From Hoylesella buccalis ATCC 35310 (GTDB lineage Bacteria > Bacteroidota > Bacteroidia > Bacteroidales > Bacteroidaceae): a stretch of 64,000 bases of DNA. How positions within the stretch are numbered: the stretch's first letter is position 1; each line of letters opens with the position of its first letter. Under the pieces are notes generated by a model, which searched no databases, was not told where the DNA came from, and worked only from the letters and a program-made list of their open reading frames with translations. Shown here in pieces: positions 37,674 to 46,288 of the stretch. The DNA lies in NCBI RefSeq assembly GCF_000177075.1, contig NZ_ADEG01000090.1, positions 92,193 to 156,192 of the forward strand, in the 5' to 3' direction. Made by a program: the position numbers and the translations under genes.

Positions 37674-38888
37674 ATGGAAGCAACAATTTCTGTGATTTGC
37701 TACAAAAGCAAAAAGTTAAAAAACGGAGAATCTCCACTTATGTTACGAATTAGTAAAGATGGCAATCGGAGTTACCGTAGTTTAGGCATTTCTGTAAATG
37801 CAGACTTTTGGGATTTTCAACGAAATGCCCCGAAAATCAAATGTCCTAACCGCTTACTTATAGAAAAAATTATCTCTGATATTATGAGTAAATATCAAGC
37901 CAAAATACTTGAAGAAAAGATGGTTGGAAGAGAACTCTCTGCTTCACTAATTATGACAGAAACCAATTCATTCAAAAAAATATATGTGGGTGAATATCTT
38001 ATTTCAATAGTTGAAATGCTTCGAAAAGATGGCCATGTAGGTAATAGTTACGCTTATCTAAACTTACATACGACTCTCAAAAAGTTTTATGGAAAGCCCT
38101 TAAACTTCTACTTTGATAGCATAGATGTCTGCTTTTGCGAAAACTTTGAAAAATGGATGCGTAAGAGGCAATTTCTTGATACAACTATGTACTTCTACTT
38201 TAAGACATTGCGTGCCACATATAACCGAGCCATAAAAGATAAATCTGCACGGAGGAACAATAATCCATTCCCAGAATATAATCTAAGCCGCTTTTCAACA
38301 AAGACAAAGAAGCGTGCGCTATCAAAAGATGATATGCGAAAAATTATCAAGTTGGATTGTAGTGAAAGAAAAAATATAACTCAACTTGCACATGATATTT
38401 TTACTTTTTCATATTATTGCGGTGGGATTTCATTCGTTGATGTTGCGAACCTCACCCCCAATAACATTGTAGATGGAAGATTGCACTACATCAGACAGAA
38501 AACTAATGGAGAGATAAATTTGTGCTTAATGAAAGAGGCGCAGAAAATAATTAGCAAATACGAAATACAATGCCACCAATCTGGCTATCTTTTTCCAATA
38601 CTCAATCAAAAGCGACATACAACCCCAATGCAAAAATTTAATCGTGTACGCAAAGTTATTGAGTACATAAATCGTGAGTTACATACCATTGCAAAAGAAT
38701 TGAATCTAAAAGGTGATGTCACTACCTATGTTGCTCGGCATACATTTGCTACTGTGCTAAGAAAATCTGGCGTGGACATAGGAATAATTTCTCAGTCGCT
38801 TGGACACCAAGACATACAAACGACACAGATTTATCTTGATAGTTTTGATAATGCACAGGTTGATAAAGCAATGAAAAATTTACTGTGA
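37674..38888 (+). CDS. int: Tyrosine site-specific integrase
   Basis: A 404-residue recombinase expected to integrate and excise the element at tRNA-Pro. An arm-binding domain (residues about 1-90) and SAM-like core-binding domain (about 100-200) precede the catalytic domain, where TYVARHTFATVL holds the second Arg, LGHQDIQTTQIYLDSF the His and the Tyr nucleophile. The segment that normally carries the first catalytic Arg reads YYCGGISFVDVANL, with Gly at that place; IntDOT-type integrases of Bacteroides are known to lack this Arg too. A terminator follows the stop. Confidence 0.93.
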   Translation: MEATISVICYKSKKLKNGESPLMLRISKDGNRSYRSLGISVNADFWDFQRNAPKIKCPNRLLIEKIISDIMSKYQAKILEEKMVGRELSASLIMTETNSFKKIYVGEYLISIVEMLRKDGHVGNSYAYLNLHTTLKKFYGKPLNFYFDSIDVCFCENFEKWMRKRQFLDTTMYFYFKTLRATYNRAIKDKSARRNNNPFPEYNLSRFSTKTKKRALSKDDMRKIIKLDCSERKNITQLAHDIFTFSYYCGGISFVDVANLTPNNIVDGRLHYIRQKTNGEINLCLMKEAQKIISKYEIQCHQSGYLFPILNQKRHTTPMQKFNRVRKVIEYINRELHTIAKELNLKGDVTTYVARHTFATVLRKSGVDIGIISQSLGHQDIQTTQIYLDSFDNAQVDKAMKNLL

Positions 38889-38949
38889 GACATGATTTCT
38901 ATAAAAATGATCTATAAGTCCTTATTTTAAAAATGTCCATCTTTTTAAG

Positions 38950-38987
38950 AAACTCTGCATTTGACTATCTTCATGCGGAGTTTTTTT
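38950..38987 (+). terminator. Terminator of the integrase gene
   Basis: Eleven-pair stem AAACTCTGCAT / ATGCGGAGTTT with one G-T pair, loop of 12, then seven T. It overlaps the longest reading frame of the next gene, so that gene must start after it. Confidence 0.85.
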
Positions 38988-39002
38988 GTTACATTTGCGT
39001 TC

Positions 39003-39866
39003 ATGGATAAGGAATTGACTTTAGAACAACTTGAATATGTTGCATTTGTAGCTCGTAAATTTTGCAGAGCACAAGATATTAATGACCTCTTTCTCCAAGA
39101 TGAAGCAGAGTTTACAGCTATTGACCATTTCAGAAACAGGTACAACGTGCTTTTTAAGGAGCATCTTAGTAAGTGTAAAACATATCTATCCTCTAATGAA
39201 GTACAAGAGATACTACATACATATAATTTAGACTACAAGAAGTTCTGGAGACTTTACCTCTTTATTTTGGATTATACAAATATAAGTTTCTCCTATATTC
39301 CGACTTATGAGTTTTATTCTGCTCGACAACTTGCAAAAGTTTTGTCCTGCGAGATATCAGAGGGCGAAGAGCTCAAAATAAAAGTAAACGGAAAATCATT
39401 CTCAACCATCAATCCTTTTTTCAAAAATAAACTCTCTGAAAGTCTGCAAATAATGTCAGAATTGAACATGAGTTACATGGATGGTACTGTTTGCATATCT
39501 TCTGATAAAGACATACAAAGATACCGTGTTGCGCGCATGAAATTCTTCAAGGAAATGATGAGTTATTTTCTGATGAGCAAAGTAACAGCCCGTTTTCCGA
39601 GTAAAGTAAGTTTCATAGGAAAATTCCTTTATCTTGCAGAAATCTCCTTTGACAAGCGATACTGGTTAGGATATGAGCCAAGACCCATAAGAGAATGTAA
39701 GAAATATGAGATACTTCAATATGAACATCATTCTATAAACGGCATAGAATACGTAGCTATCCCCTTCGACGTAGGTAAAAATATTGCAGACACTATAAAG
39801 AAATGCAAAGACAAACCCAACGTTAAGAATTCCTTTTATTACTTTGATATCCCAACAGACTATTAA
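39003..39866 (+). CDS. Mobile-element protein, unrecognised
   Basis: A 287-residue, probably cytosolic protein starting at the ATG at 39003; a start at 38961 would lie in the integrase terminator. TACATTTG at 38990-38997 is a good -7 element but would place the transcription start almost on the ATG, implying a leaderless message or another promoter. The sequence is rich in Lys, Tyr and Phe with no domain I can name. It begins the second transcription unit of the element. Confidence 0.72.
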   Translation: MDKELTLEQLEYVAFVARKFCRAQDINDLFLQDEAEFTAIDHFRNRYNVLFKEHLSKCKTYLSSNEVQEILHTYNLDYKKFWRLYLFILDYTNISFSYIPTYEFYSARQLAKVLSCEISEGEELKIKVNGKSFSTINPFFKNKLSESLQIMSELNMSYMDGTVCISSDKDIQRYRVARMKFFKEMMSYFLMSKVTARFPSKVSFIGKFLYLAEISFDKRYWLGYEPRPIRECKKYEILQYEHHSINGIEYVAIPFDVGKNIADTIKKCKDKPNVKNSFYYFDIPTDY

Positions 39867-39957
39867 TCAGCGATTTATGTTTTAGGGAAAGACCATTTGT
39901 TTTTCTTTCCCTATGGCCATTTAGGTCACTTTTCCATTTTCCTATTTCATTTCTTCC

Positions 39958-39965
39958 TACTTTTG
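39958..39965 (+). promoter_or_regulatory. Promoter -7 element for the helicase operon
   Basis: TACTTTTG, about 90 nt before the ATG at 40054; fits TAnnTTTG. No clear -33 element. Confidence 0.4.
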
Positions 39966-40053
39966 CATCGCAACCGAGAAGCAGCGCGCGGCTTATTTGG
40001 CTGTAGGAAAAGAGTTCCACCTCATATTAAAAGGGCTCAATAAAAAAAAAGAA

Positions 40054-40593
40054 ATGGAAAAAATATTCCAAAATAAAAATTTGAACACAAACGGTGTAAA
40101 CAGAAAATCAATTGAACAGCTATCCAATTATCTCACGAATGCACATTTACCATTTGCACAGACACTAAGATTTAAATGGAACAAGGAAGTGATGCAGGTA
40201 AACTATCAGCTCAGATACGGACACAAGAATTCGGCAACCATTACAAGCCCTGCCAGTTTTGAACTAATCCAGACACTTATAACAGTTCTTGCAACAAATA
40301 GTCCAGATGCTCTTCTTGACTATCTAAAATCAGACGACTTGGGAGAAGTAATCCTAAACGATGAAAGACTAGATTTATTTTACCAATTTCTTGAATCAGA
40401 TAGTAAAGGAGAAATCAGACCAGACTGGATTGATGATAACGGAACACGTTATGCCTGCGTTAGCTTCCAACTGGCTAAAATGAGATCAGTAGATTTCTGT
40501 TTACCAAAAAACATAGCAGTACAAGGGGCTTTAAAAAATATGGGATGCCCCTTTGATAAAGAAGCTTTAACCTTATCGATTACCAATAACTAA
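40054..40593 (+). CDS. Mobile-element protein, unrecognised
   Basis: A 179-residue protein from the ATG at 40054, which follows a poly-A/AAAGAA stretch suited to ribosome binding in Bacteroidetes; a non-ATG start at 39997 is less likely. It is acidic, with no membrane segment or motif that I recognise. It leads a tight set of three genes (gaps of 20 and 5 bp) that ends with the helicase-like protein, so it probably serves replication or upkeep of the element. Confidence 0.7.
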   Translation: MEKIFQNKNLNTNGVNRKSIEQLSNYLTNAHLPFAQTLRFKWNKEVMQVNYQLRYGHKNSATITSPASFELIQTLITVLATNSPDALLDYLKSDDLGEVILNDERLDLFYQFLESDSKGEIRPDWIDDNGTRYACVSFQLAKMRSVDFCLPKNIAVQGALKNMGCPFDKEALTLSITNN

Positions 40594-40613
40594 ATGAAAA
40601 GGAGAATTTTGAT

Positions 40614-41108
40614 ATGGACAAACAAATTGTAATATCAGTAGCAAATGTAGCAAAGTCTACAAGTGAGAAATATGATAATGTGGGAGCCTATAAGCAACTT
40701 CAAGTAATGATGAAAAGAGGCGATAAACTTTCCGTGAAATGTTTCACAGATAAAGAAGGCCATACAAGCTTATGGATTGAATCTAAAAAGGTTGCAGGTT
40801 TCAAATACATTGTGAGAGCAGAAACTCTTGGTGGATTAATACATTACCTTCAAACAGGGGAAGCAACGGACTTCGATTTGCATCCCGATAACTTTACACC
40901 TGAAAAAGAAGAAGACTTTGATTTCCAACTGTGGATTTTAAAATTCTTTATTGAACAAGGGCACGTTATTCAATATGTACCACTCTTTAGAGAGTACAAT
41001 GACAAGATTAGTGGAAATATTCCCATGTTAAAAGGCAATATCTTTTTCAGAATTACAAGAAGTGAAGATAATCTTGAATACCTAAGAGAGAACAAGCAAA
41101 TAGCATAA
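40614..41108 (+). CDS. Mobile-element protein, unrecognised
   Basis: A 164-residue soluble protein without recognisable motifs; central segment EEDFDFQLWILKFFIEQGHVI. It lies 20 bp behind the previous gene and 5 bp before the helicase-like gene, which suggests co-translation and a common task. Confidence 0.72.
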   Translation: MDKQIVISVANVAKSTSEKYDNVGAYKQLQVMMKRGDKLSVKCFTDKEGHTSLWIESKKVAGFKYIVRAETLGGLIHYLQTGEATDFDLHPDNFTPEKEEDFDFQLWILKFFIEQGHVIQYVPLFREYNDKISGNIPMLKGNIFFRITRSEDNLEYLRENKQIA

Positions 41109-41113
41109 AAAAT

Positions 41114-42934
41114 ATGGAAATTATAATTAAGAAAATTAACGGCAAGGTACAGCATCTCAATGAGGTGCTACCTGCCATTCCAACAAATACTATCCTCAAT
41201 AAAACCATAACAGGTTGCGGTGCCACCTATACAGAAATCAAAACAAAGCGCAACTCTATAATCATAGAACCAAACAGACCTGTAATCTATGGCAAGTGTA
41301 ATGATTCAAAACATAAGAAAGATAATCTTTTCAGTGTTTTCGAGGGTGTCTATACAGATGACATCGTCAAATATGTCTTGAAAAGTCAGGAGCGAGGCAA
41401 GTTCATCAAGATAATGACAACTCCAGAGAGTTTCAGTAAAGTACGGAGTGCCTTTGAGGAACTTGATATCGATATTCGATTTGAGGGTTACTTCCTGCTC
41501 TTTGATGAATGTCAAAAGATGGTAAAGGATAGTGGATATAGAGCAAATATTACCTTGCCGATAGAATTTTTCTTCCAATGCAAGAACAAGGCTATCGTTT
41601 CAGCTACCCCTCCAAATGAGTTCTCTGATGATAGGTTTGAAAACTTTGAGGTTTTGAAAATAAAGCCAGACAATGACTATTCACAGGATATAGAATTGCA
41701 AACCTCCAACAATGTTCTACAGACCTTAAAGGAAAAGCTTACAGAAATGCAAGATAGCGAGCAACCCATGTTTCTCTTTGTGAATTACACGGATATGATT
41801 TATAGCATAATGACACAACTCGGGATATTGGAAGATTCAGCTGTTTTCTGTTCACAAAAGAGTGTTGAGAAATTAAAGTCTGAACGGTTTAGGCATGCTT
41901 ATGAGGACTGGAAAAGTGACAGACAAATGCGATACAACTTCATGACAAGTCGATTCTACTCTGCACTTGATATTGAATTCGACGACGCAAATATCAAACC
42001 GAATGTAATCTTGCTTACAGACTGTTTTAAGGCTGAATATACCATGTTTGACCCATATATGGACACGGTACAGGTTGTTGGCAGATTTCGGAACGGTGTT
42101 TCCAAACTTGTACATATCAGTAATACAGATTTCAGAATCAAGATTTGGACAAGACCACAGATTGTTTGCTCCTATCAATGTGAGAAATTCCTTTATGATA
42201 GGCTCTGTACATTCAGAGATAACTGCAATGATGACTTGCTGAATACTGTCTACACAAACAACATAGCTTTGCTCAACTACAACAAATTCCTTGATGAGAC
42301 AGGAAAAGAAAATGGCTTTCTTATTGATAACTACATAAACGATGAATATATCAAGACTTTTTACAACTCTCATGAAACACTTTGTAAGGCATACACTGAA
42401 TGCGATTATTTTAATGTTAAACATATCAGGCACCAATACAAGTTGGGCGACTATGAAAAATTGAAGTTTGCTTGCAGTGGACTAACTATCAAAGAGAAAC
42501 GTGTGGAAATTGTTAATCAGTTAGAAATTCTTGGAGATTGCACAACAGAAGCTGAATTACAATATAAAACGGATTTGTCGTTTGTAGATACGCTGTTAGT
42601 ACGAGCATACGATATGTTTGGAAAAGAAGCCATAGAATCTATGCAATACAGCACCAAGAAGATGAAAGAGGCCATCATATTAAAAGAACACAAGCAAAAG
42701 ACATCTTCTGAAGACATTATAAAACTTATTAACATCAATTTCAAAAATCAGCATTGGTACTCGTGTGCCATGATAAAGAAACGTCTAAAAGAGATTTTCG
42801 ATAGCTTGAACATATCGCCCCCTAAGGCTATAACCTCACATACTATCAATGATTATTTTGAAGCTGTAGAACAAAAGAAAAAAGAAGGACGAGGATATTA
42901 CCTATTCTCTTCAAAATTCAGAAATGTGACATAA
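41114..42934 (+). CDS. DExH-box helicase-like protein of the element
   Basis: A 606-residue protein with the order of superfamily-2 helicase motifs but altered residues. Motif I is TGCGATYT (33-40), lacking the usual Lys; motif II is DECQ (131-134); motif III is SATPP (163-167); motif VI is QVVGRFRNG (320-328). About 270 further residues have no named domain. The loss of the Walker Lys raises doubt about ATP hydrolysis. It is a paralogue of the interrupted gene at 50421-52208: motif order, overall length and the NKT-x4-CG start of motif I agree. A role in replication of the element is inferred. Confidence 0.75.
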   Translation: MEIIIKKINGKVQHLNEVLPAIPTNTILNKTITGCGATYTEIKTKRNSIIIEPNRPVIYGKCNDSKHKKDNLFSVFEGVYTDDIVKYVLKSQERGKFIKIMTTPESFSKVRSAFEELDIDIRFEGYFLLFDECQKMVKDSGYRANITLPIEFFFQCKNKAIVSATPPNEFSDDRFENFEVLKIKPDNDYSQDIELQTSNNVLQTLKEKLTEMQDSEQPMFLFVNYTDMIYSIMTQLGILEDSAVFCSQKSVEKLKSERFRHAYEDWKSDRQMRYNFMTSRFYSALDIEFDDANIKPNVILLTDCFKAEYTMFDPYMDTVQVVGRFRNGVSKLVHISNTDFRIKIWTRPQIVCSYQCEKFLYDRLCTFRDNCNDDLLNTVYTNNIALLNYNKFLDETGKENGFLIDNYINDEYIKTFYNSHETLCKAYTECDYFNVKHIRHQYKLGDYEKLKFACSGLTIKEKRVEIVNQLEILGDCTTEAELQYKTDLSFVDTLLVRAYDMFGKEAIESMQYSTKKMKEAIILKEHKQKTSSEDIIKLININFKNQHWYSCAMIKKRLKEIFDSLNISPPKAITSHTINDYFEAVEQKKKEGRGYYLFSSKFRNVT

Positions 42935-43518
42935 TAAGAAAAAGAAGATTCTTCCCCCTCGCCCAAAAATGTTGAAGTTTTAGGAGAAATGAAGTAGAGA
43001 AATAATTCTGGCTTGATTACTCTTTTTTTTATAATTAACATTCCCACAATTAATCCTATTAATAGCATCTCCCTATTTGAAATATTTAAGAAAAATAAAA
43101 AAAATATGTGACAAATAAAAAACATTTTGGGCTTTCATTTACATTTAAATGCAGACCAAAAACATACAAATCAAACATTTGTCAAAACATTCCTATTTTT
43201 GGTTAACATTAATAAAAAAATATATAAAGTCATTGCTCTTAAAGTGTACTCCAAAGTTAGTCCCCCCGCCCTACAAAAACAATAAAAAGAATTGACTGAA
43301 TAGACCTATCCATGACATGGGAAGCATTCTTAATAAATAAGATTATAACTATATTTTAGACACACTAATTCACTTTAGATAAAAGCTATTCCAGAGAATT
43401 GATAGAATAGAATTATAAAATACTTTAGTCAAATTTAGACGGTTAAATTTATTTAGCTGTTCGAAAAATATTTTATTTACGATTTAACTCTATTCAATAA
43501 CTATTTTATTCATTCATC
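42935..43518. other. Very AT-rich non-coding stretch
   Basis: 584 bp with long A and T runs and no credible gene. It separates the helicase operon from the DUF3871 gene. A replication or transfer origin would be possible here, but I see no iteron set or clear large inverted repeat. Confidence 0.4.
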
Positions 43519-44535
43519 ATGGAAAATTTAATGATTAGTGCTCCAACGGTGGCCAACAAACCGTTATTAGAATTTTCGGATGCAGAGTACACATCCTTTG
43601 AGGAGATTGAGACTGTCAAAACAAAAGCGTGTGTGAATTTCCTCGAAGCCAATACAGATGCAATTTCGATGACAGACCTCACTTCAAAATGCGTTGTCCC
43701 AACTTGGGGAAATCAAGAACTTACTATTTCACATCAGAAATTCATTGAAGCTGTTCACGATGCAGCGAAGACTTTCTATCACGGAGAGATTATCAATGAA
43801 CCTGACATTCGTGTTTCACACATCGTGCGTGGCAGAGTACCATCAGCACTTGGCAAAAAAGCATCAGAGCTTCTTGAATCTGAAAAGACACAGTTCTATC
43901 AGAGACTTGCCTTTGCATTCACCATCCCAACTATCTATGAAACAGTTAGGGGTGAGAAGCTTGAACTTTGCATAGGTGGAGTGCGCAATTACAGCGACCT
44001 CAATCTATATAGGGCAAGCAAGGGCATAGAGAAGTTTTCCGTCTTTGTGGGTTGGAGAGTTTTGATTTGCAGTAACCAAGTCCTTACAGGCGATGGTACA
44101 TTATTACAGGTCGAAGTTTCAAGCGTTCAAGACCTCTATCAAAGAGTGATGGAACTATTCTACAATTTCAATCCAGCAAAGGATATTCATTTGATGCAAA
44201 CATTATCGCAGACTACACTCACAGAAACGCAGTTTGCACAGATTATTGGACGTTGCAGACTATACCAAGCCATACCTGACAACAGAGACATACCCAAGTT
44301 ACTTATCACAGACAGTCAAATTAACAATGTTTGCCGTGGCTACTATTCTGACAAACATTTTGGGGTAAAGAACAATGAGATTTCTATGTTTGACTTTCAT
44401 AATCTCCTTACAGAGAGCAACAAGTCGAGCTATATTGACAGTTACCTTACACGTGCGGTAAACGCAACAGAGGTAGCTGTGGGCATAAATAACGCACTTC
44501 ATGGAGATTCCACATATCAGTGGTTTCTCGGTTGA
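43519..44535 (+). CDS. DUF3871 family protein
   Basis: A 338-residue soluble protein that matches my recollection of the DUF3871 family, found on mobile elements of Bacteroidetes: PTWGNQELTISHQKFIEAV (about 61-79), RVSHIVRGRVPSALGK, YQRLAFAFTIPTIYE, LCIGGVRNYSDLNLY and the C-terminal NKSSYIDSYLTRAVNA...YQWFLG. Its function is unknown. A terminator follows 20 bp after the stop. Confidence 0.82.
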   Translation: MENLMISAPTVANKPLLEFSDAEYTSFEEIETVKTKACVNFLEANTDAISMTDLTSKCVVPTWGNQELTISHQKFIEAVHDAAKTFYHGEIINEPDIRVSHIVRGRVPSALGKKASELLESEKTQFYQRLAFAFTIPTIYETVRGEKLELCIGGVRNYSDLNLYRASKGIEKFSVFVGWRVLICSNQVLTGDGTLLQVEVSSVQDLYQRVMELFYNFNPAKDIHLMQTLSQTTLTETQFAQIIGRCRLYQAIPDNRDIPKLLITDSQINNVCRGYYSDKHFGVKNNEISMFDFHNLLTESNKSSYIDSYLTRAVNATEVAVGINNALHGDSTYQWFLG

Positions 44536-44555
44536 ATGGGTTATTGATTAGGGAG

Positions 44556-44590
44556 AAGGAGGCATCCACTGTGGTGTCTCCTTTTATTTT
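44556..44590 (+). terminator. Terminator of the DUF3871 gene
   Basis: Stem AAGGAGGCATC / GGTGTCTCCTT with two wobble pairs, then TTATTTTTT. Confidence 0.8.
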
Positions 44591-44612
44591 TTAATTTTAA
44601 ACATTTAATATT

Positions 44613-45059
44613 ATGGATATGGATTTCAAAGTAGCCGAAGTAACACTACAATATAAACCCACTTGTAAGAAACAAGGTAAGGTAATGAGTTCAGAAGAAG
44701 CCTATAAAATACTGTTCCCAACTTTCAAAGAGGGAACAATTGAATATAGAGAATATGCAAAGGTGCTTTATCTCAACCAAGCAAGTGAAGTTATCGCATA
44801 TAACACTATTTCAGAGGGTGGAATTTCTGAGACTGCCGTTGATGTGAGAATGATATTACAGGGAGCACTACTTACCAATGCCTCTCAAATCTTATTGTGT
44901 CACAATCACCCAAGCGGCAATCTGCACCCAAGCACACAGGACGATATGCTGACAAGACGAATAAAGGAAGCATGTGAGATTTTAAGATACCACTTCACAG
45001 ACCATTTAATAATTTCAAATAATGGCTATTACAGCTATCGTGATGAAGGAAGGATCTAA
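44613..45059 (+). CDS. RadC-like JAB domain protein
   Basis: A 148-residue protein with the JAMM metal motif HNHPSGNLHPSTQDD (about residues 94-108) and the trailing DHLIISNNGYYSYRDEG of the RadC family. It is the short version, without the helix-hairpin-helix N-terminus of chromosomal RadC. Such genes are common on Bacteroidetes mobile elements; their task is not settled. The next small gene begins 2 bp after its stop. Confidence 0.88.
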   Translation: MDMDFKVAEVTLQYKPTCKKQGKVMSSEEAYKILFPTFKEGTIEYREYAKVLYLNQASEVIAYNTISEGGISETAVDVRMILQGALLTNASQILLCHNHPSGNLHPSTQDDMLTRRIKEACEILRYHFTDHLIISNNGYYSYRDEGRI

Positions 45060-45061
45060 AT

Positions 45062-45265
45062 ATGGAAGTAAGACATGTTATTATACTTGATTTCTGCACA
45101 GCTTCACTAATCAAGATCCGTCTCAGTGATGAGCAGGTCAAGGCCGTAGATAAATATGATGATTTTGAGGACTTTTTGGCAACGCTCGAAAACGAATATG
45201 GATTTAGCCTCAATAGCTGTCAGTGGATGACATGTGAGGCTTTACAGGAATACAATTATTTTTAA
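45062..45265 (+). CDS. Small acidic protein, unrecognised
   Basis: A 67-residue protein that begins 2 bp after the RadC-like gene and so is translated with it. It is acidic with DKYDDFEDFLATLENEYGF in the centre. No function assigned. Confidence 0.65.
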   Translation: MEVRHVIILDFCTASLIKIRLSDEQVKAVDKYDDFEDFLATLENEYGFSLNSCQWMTCEALQEYNYF

Positions 45266-45275
45266 AACTACAAGT

Positions 45276-45330
45276 GCACTACCGTAATTGGTAGTGCTCC
45301 TGTGTTCAAATAACCAATGTGTTCAAATAA
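45276..45330. promoter_or_regulatory. Hairpin and 13-bp direct repeats before the serine recombinase
   Basis: A perfect 8-bp stem GCACTACC-GTAATT-GGTAGTGC (45276-45297) is followed by two copies of TGTGTTCAAATAA (45301 and 45318). The hairpin may end the previous unit; the repeats could be a recombinase binding site or an operator. Confidence 0.45.
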
Positions 45331-45361
45331 ATCTATAATGATTGCTTGAATACACTAAACT

Positions 45362-46021
45362 ATGAGTTCAACTTATTCAAAGAATAATATGAATACAACA
45401 GCAGTTATTTATGCCAGAGTCTCATCAGTTGGAGACAGGCAAAGCACACAAAGGCAAGTTAATGACCTTTCAAAATATGCAGAGTTCACAAATCTCACAA
45501 TTTCCAAGATATATGAGGAGCATATATCTGGAGCAAAGAAGAATACTGACAGACCTGTCTTGATGGAAGCAATAGACTATTGCATAACAAATAAAATTAA
45601 ATGCTTACTAGTTAGTGAGTTGTCAAGACTTGGAAGAAATGCCTTTGAAGTACTTGATACTGTCAAATTACTCATAGACAACGGCATCAACCTATATATG
45701 CAGAAAGAGCAGTTTACCTTACTTGATAAAGAGGGAAAACCTACCATGTTTGCACCTATTATGATTGCAACCTTATCCACGTGTGCTCAACTTGAAAGAG
45801 AAAACATCAAGTTTAGACTAAATTCTGGCAGGAAGTTGTACGTTGAGCGTGGAGGCAAGTTAGGCCGTAAGGTTGGTTCTGTAAAAAGTAGTGCGCAGAA
45901 AAAGGAGGAGTACAGGGAAGTTATTCTCTACCTAAAGAAAGGCTACTCCATTAGGAATATCGCCAAACTCACAGGTAAGGGAATAAGCACTGTTCAAAGA
46001 ATTAAACAGGAGTTCAACTGA
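45362..46021 (+). CDS. Serine recombinase (resolvase/invertase family)
   Basis: A 219-residue recombinase. The catalytic domain has IYARVSS (about residues 15-21, nucleophile serine), LLVSELSRLGRNAFEVL (about 77-93) and ERENIKFRL. The C-terminal part has a helix-turn-helix (GYSIRNIAKLTGKGISTVQRI). The size is that of small resolvases and invertases, not of large integrases, so it would resolve dimers or invert a segment. ATG at 45389 is an alternative start. It is the last gene before the structured-RNA region. Confidence 0.9.
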   Translation: MSSTYSKNNMNTTAVIYARVSSVGDRQSTQRQVNDLSKYAEFTNLTISKIYEEHISGAKKNTDRPVLMEAIDYCITNKIKCLLVSELSRLGRNAFEVLDTVKLLIDNGINLYMQKEQFTLLDKEGKPTMFAPIMIATLSTCAQLERENIKFRLNSGRKLYVERGGKLGRKVGSVKSSAQKKEEYREVILYLKKGYSIRNIAKLTGKGISTVQRIKQEFN

Positions 46022-46098
46022 TTAAATAAATAGAGGCACAAATTAGCGAGGATTAATAGTATGATAGCTCTAGTTGTTAAAATGTACCTTTAGTTATA

Positions 46099-46146
46099 TA
46101 AAGAAATTAGATAAACTTAGTTTTGTAAAGAAAATAGATAAATTTA
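46099..46146. repeat. 21-bp direct repeat, 27-bp period
   Basis: TAAAGAAATTAGATAAACTTA (46099) and TAAAGAAAATAGATAAATTTA (46126) differ at three of 21 positions. The pair lies about 50 bp upstream of the -7 element at 46199, a place suited to an operator. Confidence 0.5.
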
Positions 46147-46198
46147 CAATTATAGCATTTTTTTTAGAGCAAAATCTCTTTTATTAAAGAAAAAGGCT

Positions 46199-46206
46199 TA
46201 TATTTG
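46199..46206 (+). promoter_or_regulatory. Promoter -7 element for the structured RNA and small-gene block
   Basis: TATATTTG; would start transcription near 46213, about 75 nt before the long hairpin. No good -33 element, so an activator may be needed. Confidence 0.45.
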
Positions 46207-46288
46207 CCTACGAGTACAAGTGTGCGCCAGAGAGCGTATGCGTTTTAAAGGCTCAAATTAATAAAAGAGCGTTTGCTTAATTATCCTT

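Noticed and set aside
41873..42436. 187-codon minus-strand frame inside the helicase-like gene
   Set aside because: Shadow of the 606-residue gene; Cys/Ser-rich composition typical of antisense reading.
42898..43125. 75-codon minus-strand hydrophobic frame
   Set aside because: Product of T-rich DNA and overlaps the helicase end; not credible as a membrane protein.
42935..43518. Replication or transfer origin
   Set aside because: AT-rich but without iterons, a nic-like site or a large inverted repeat; not supported.
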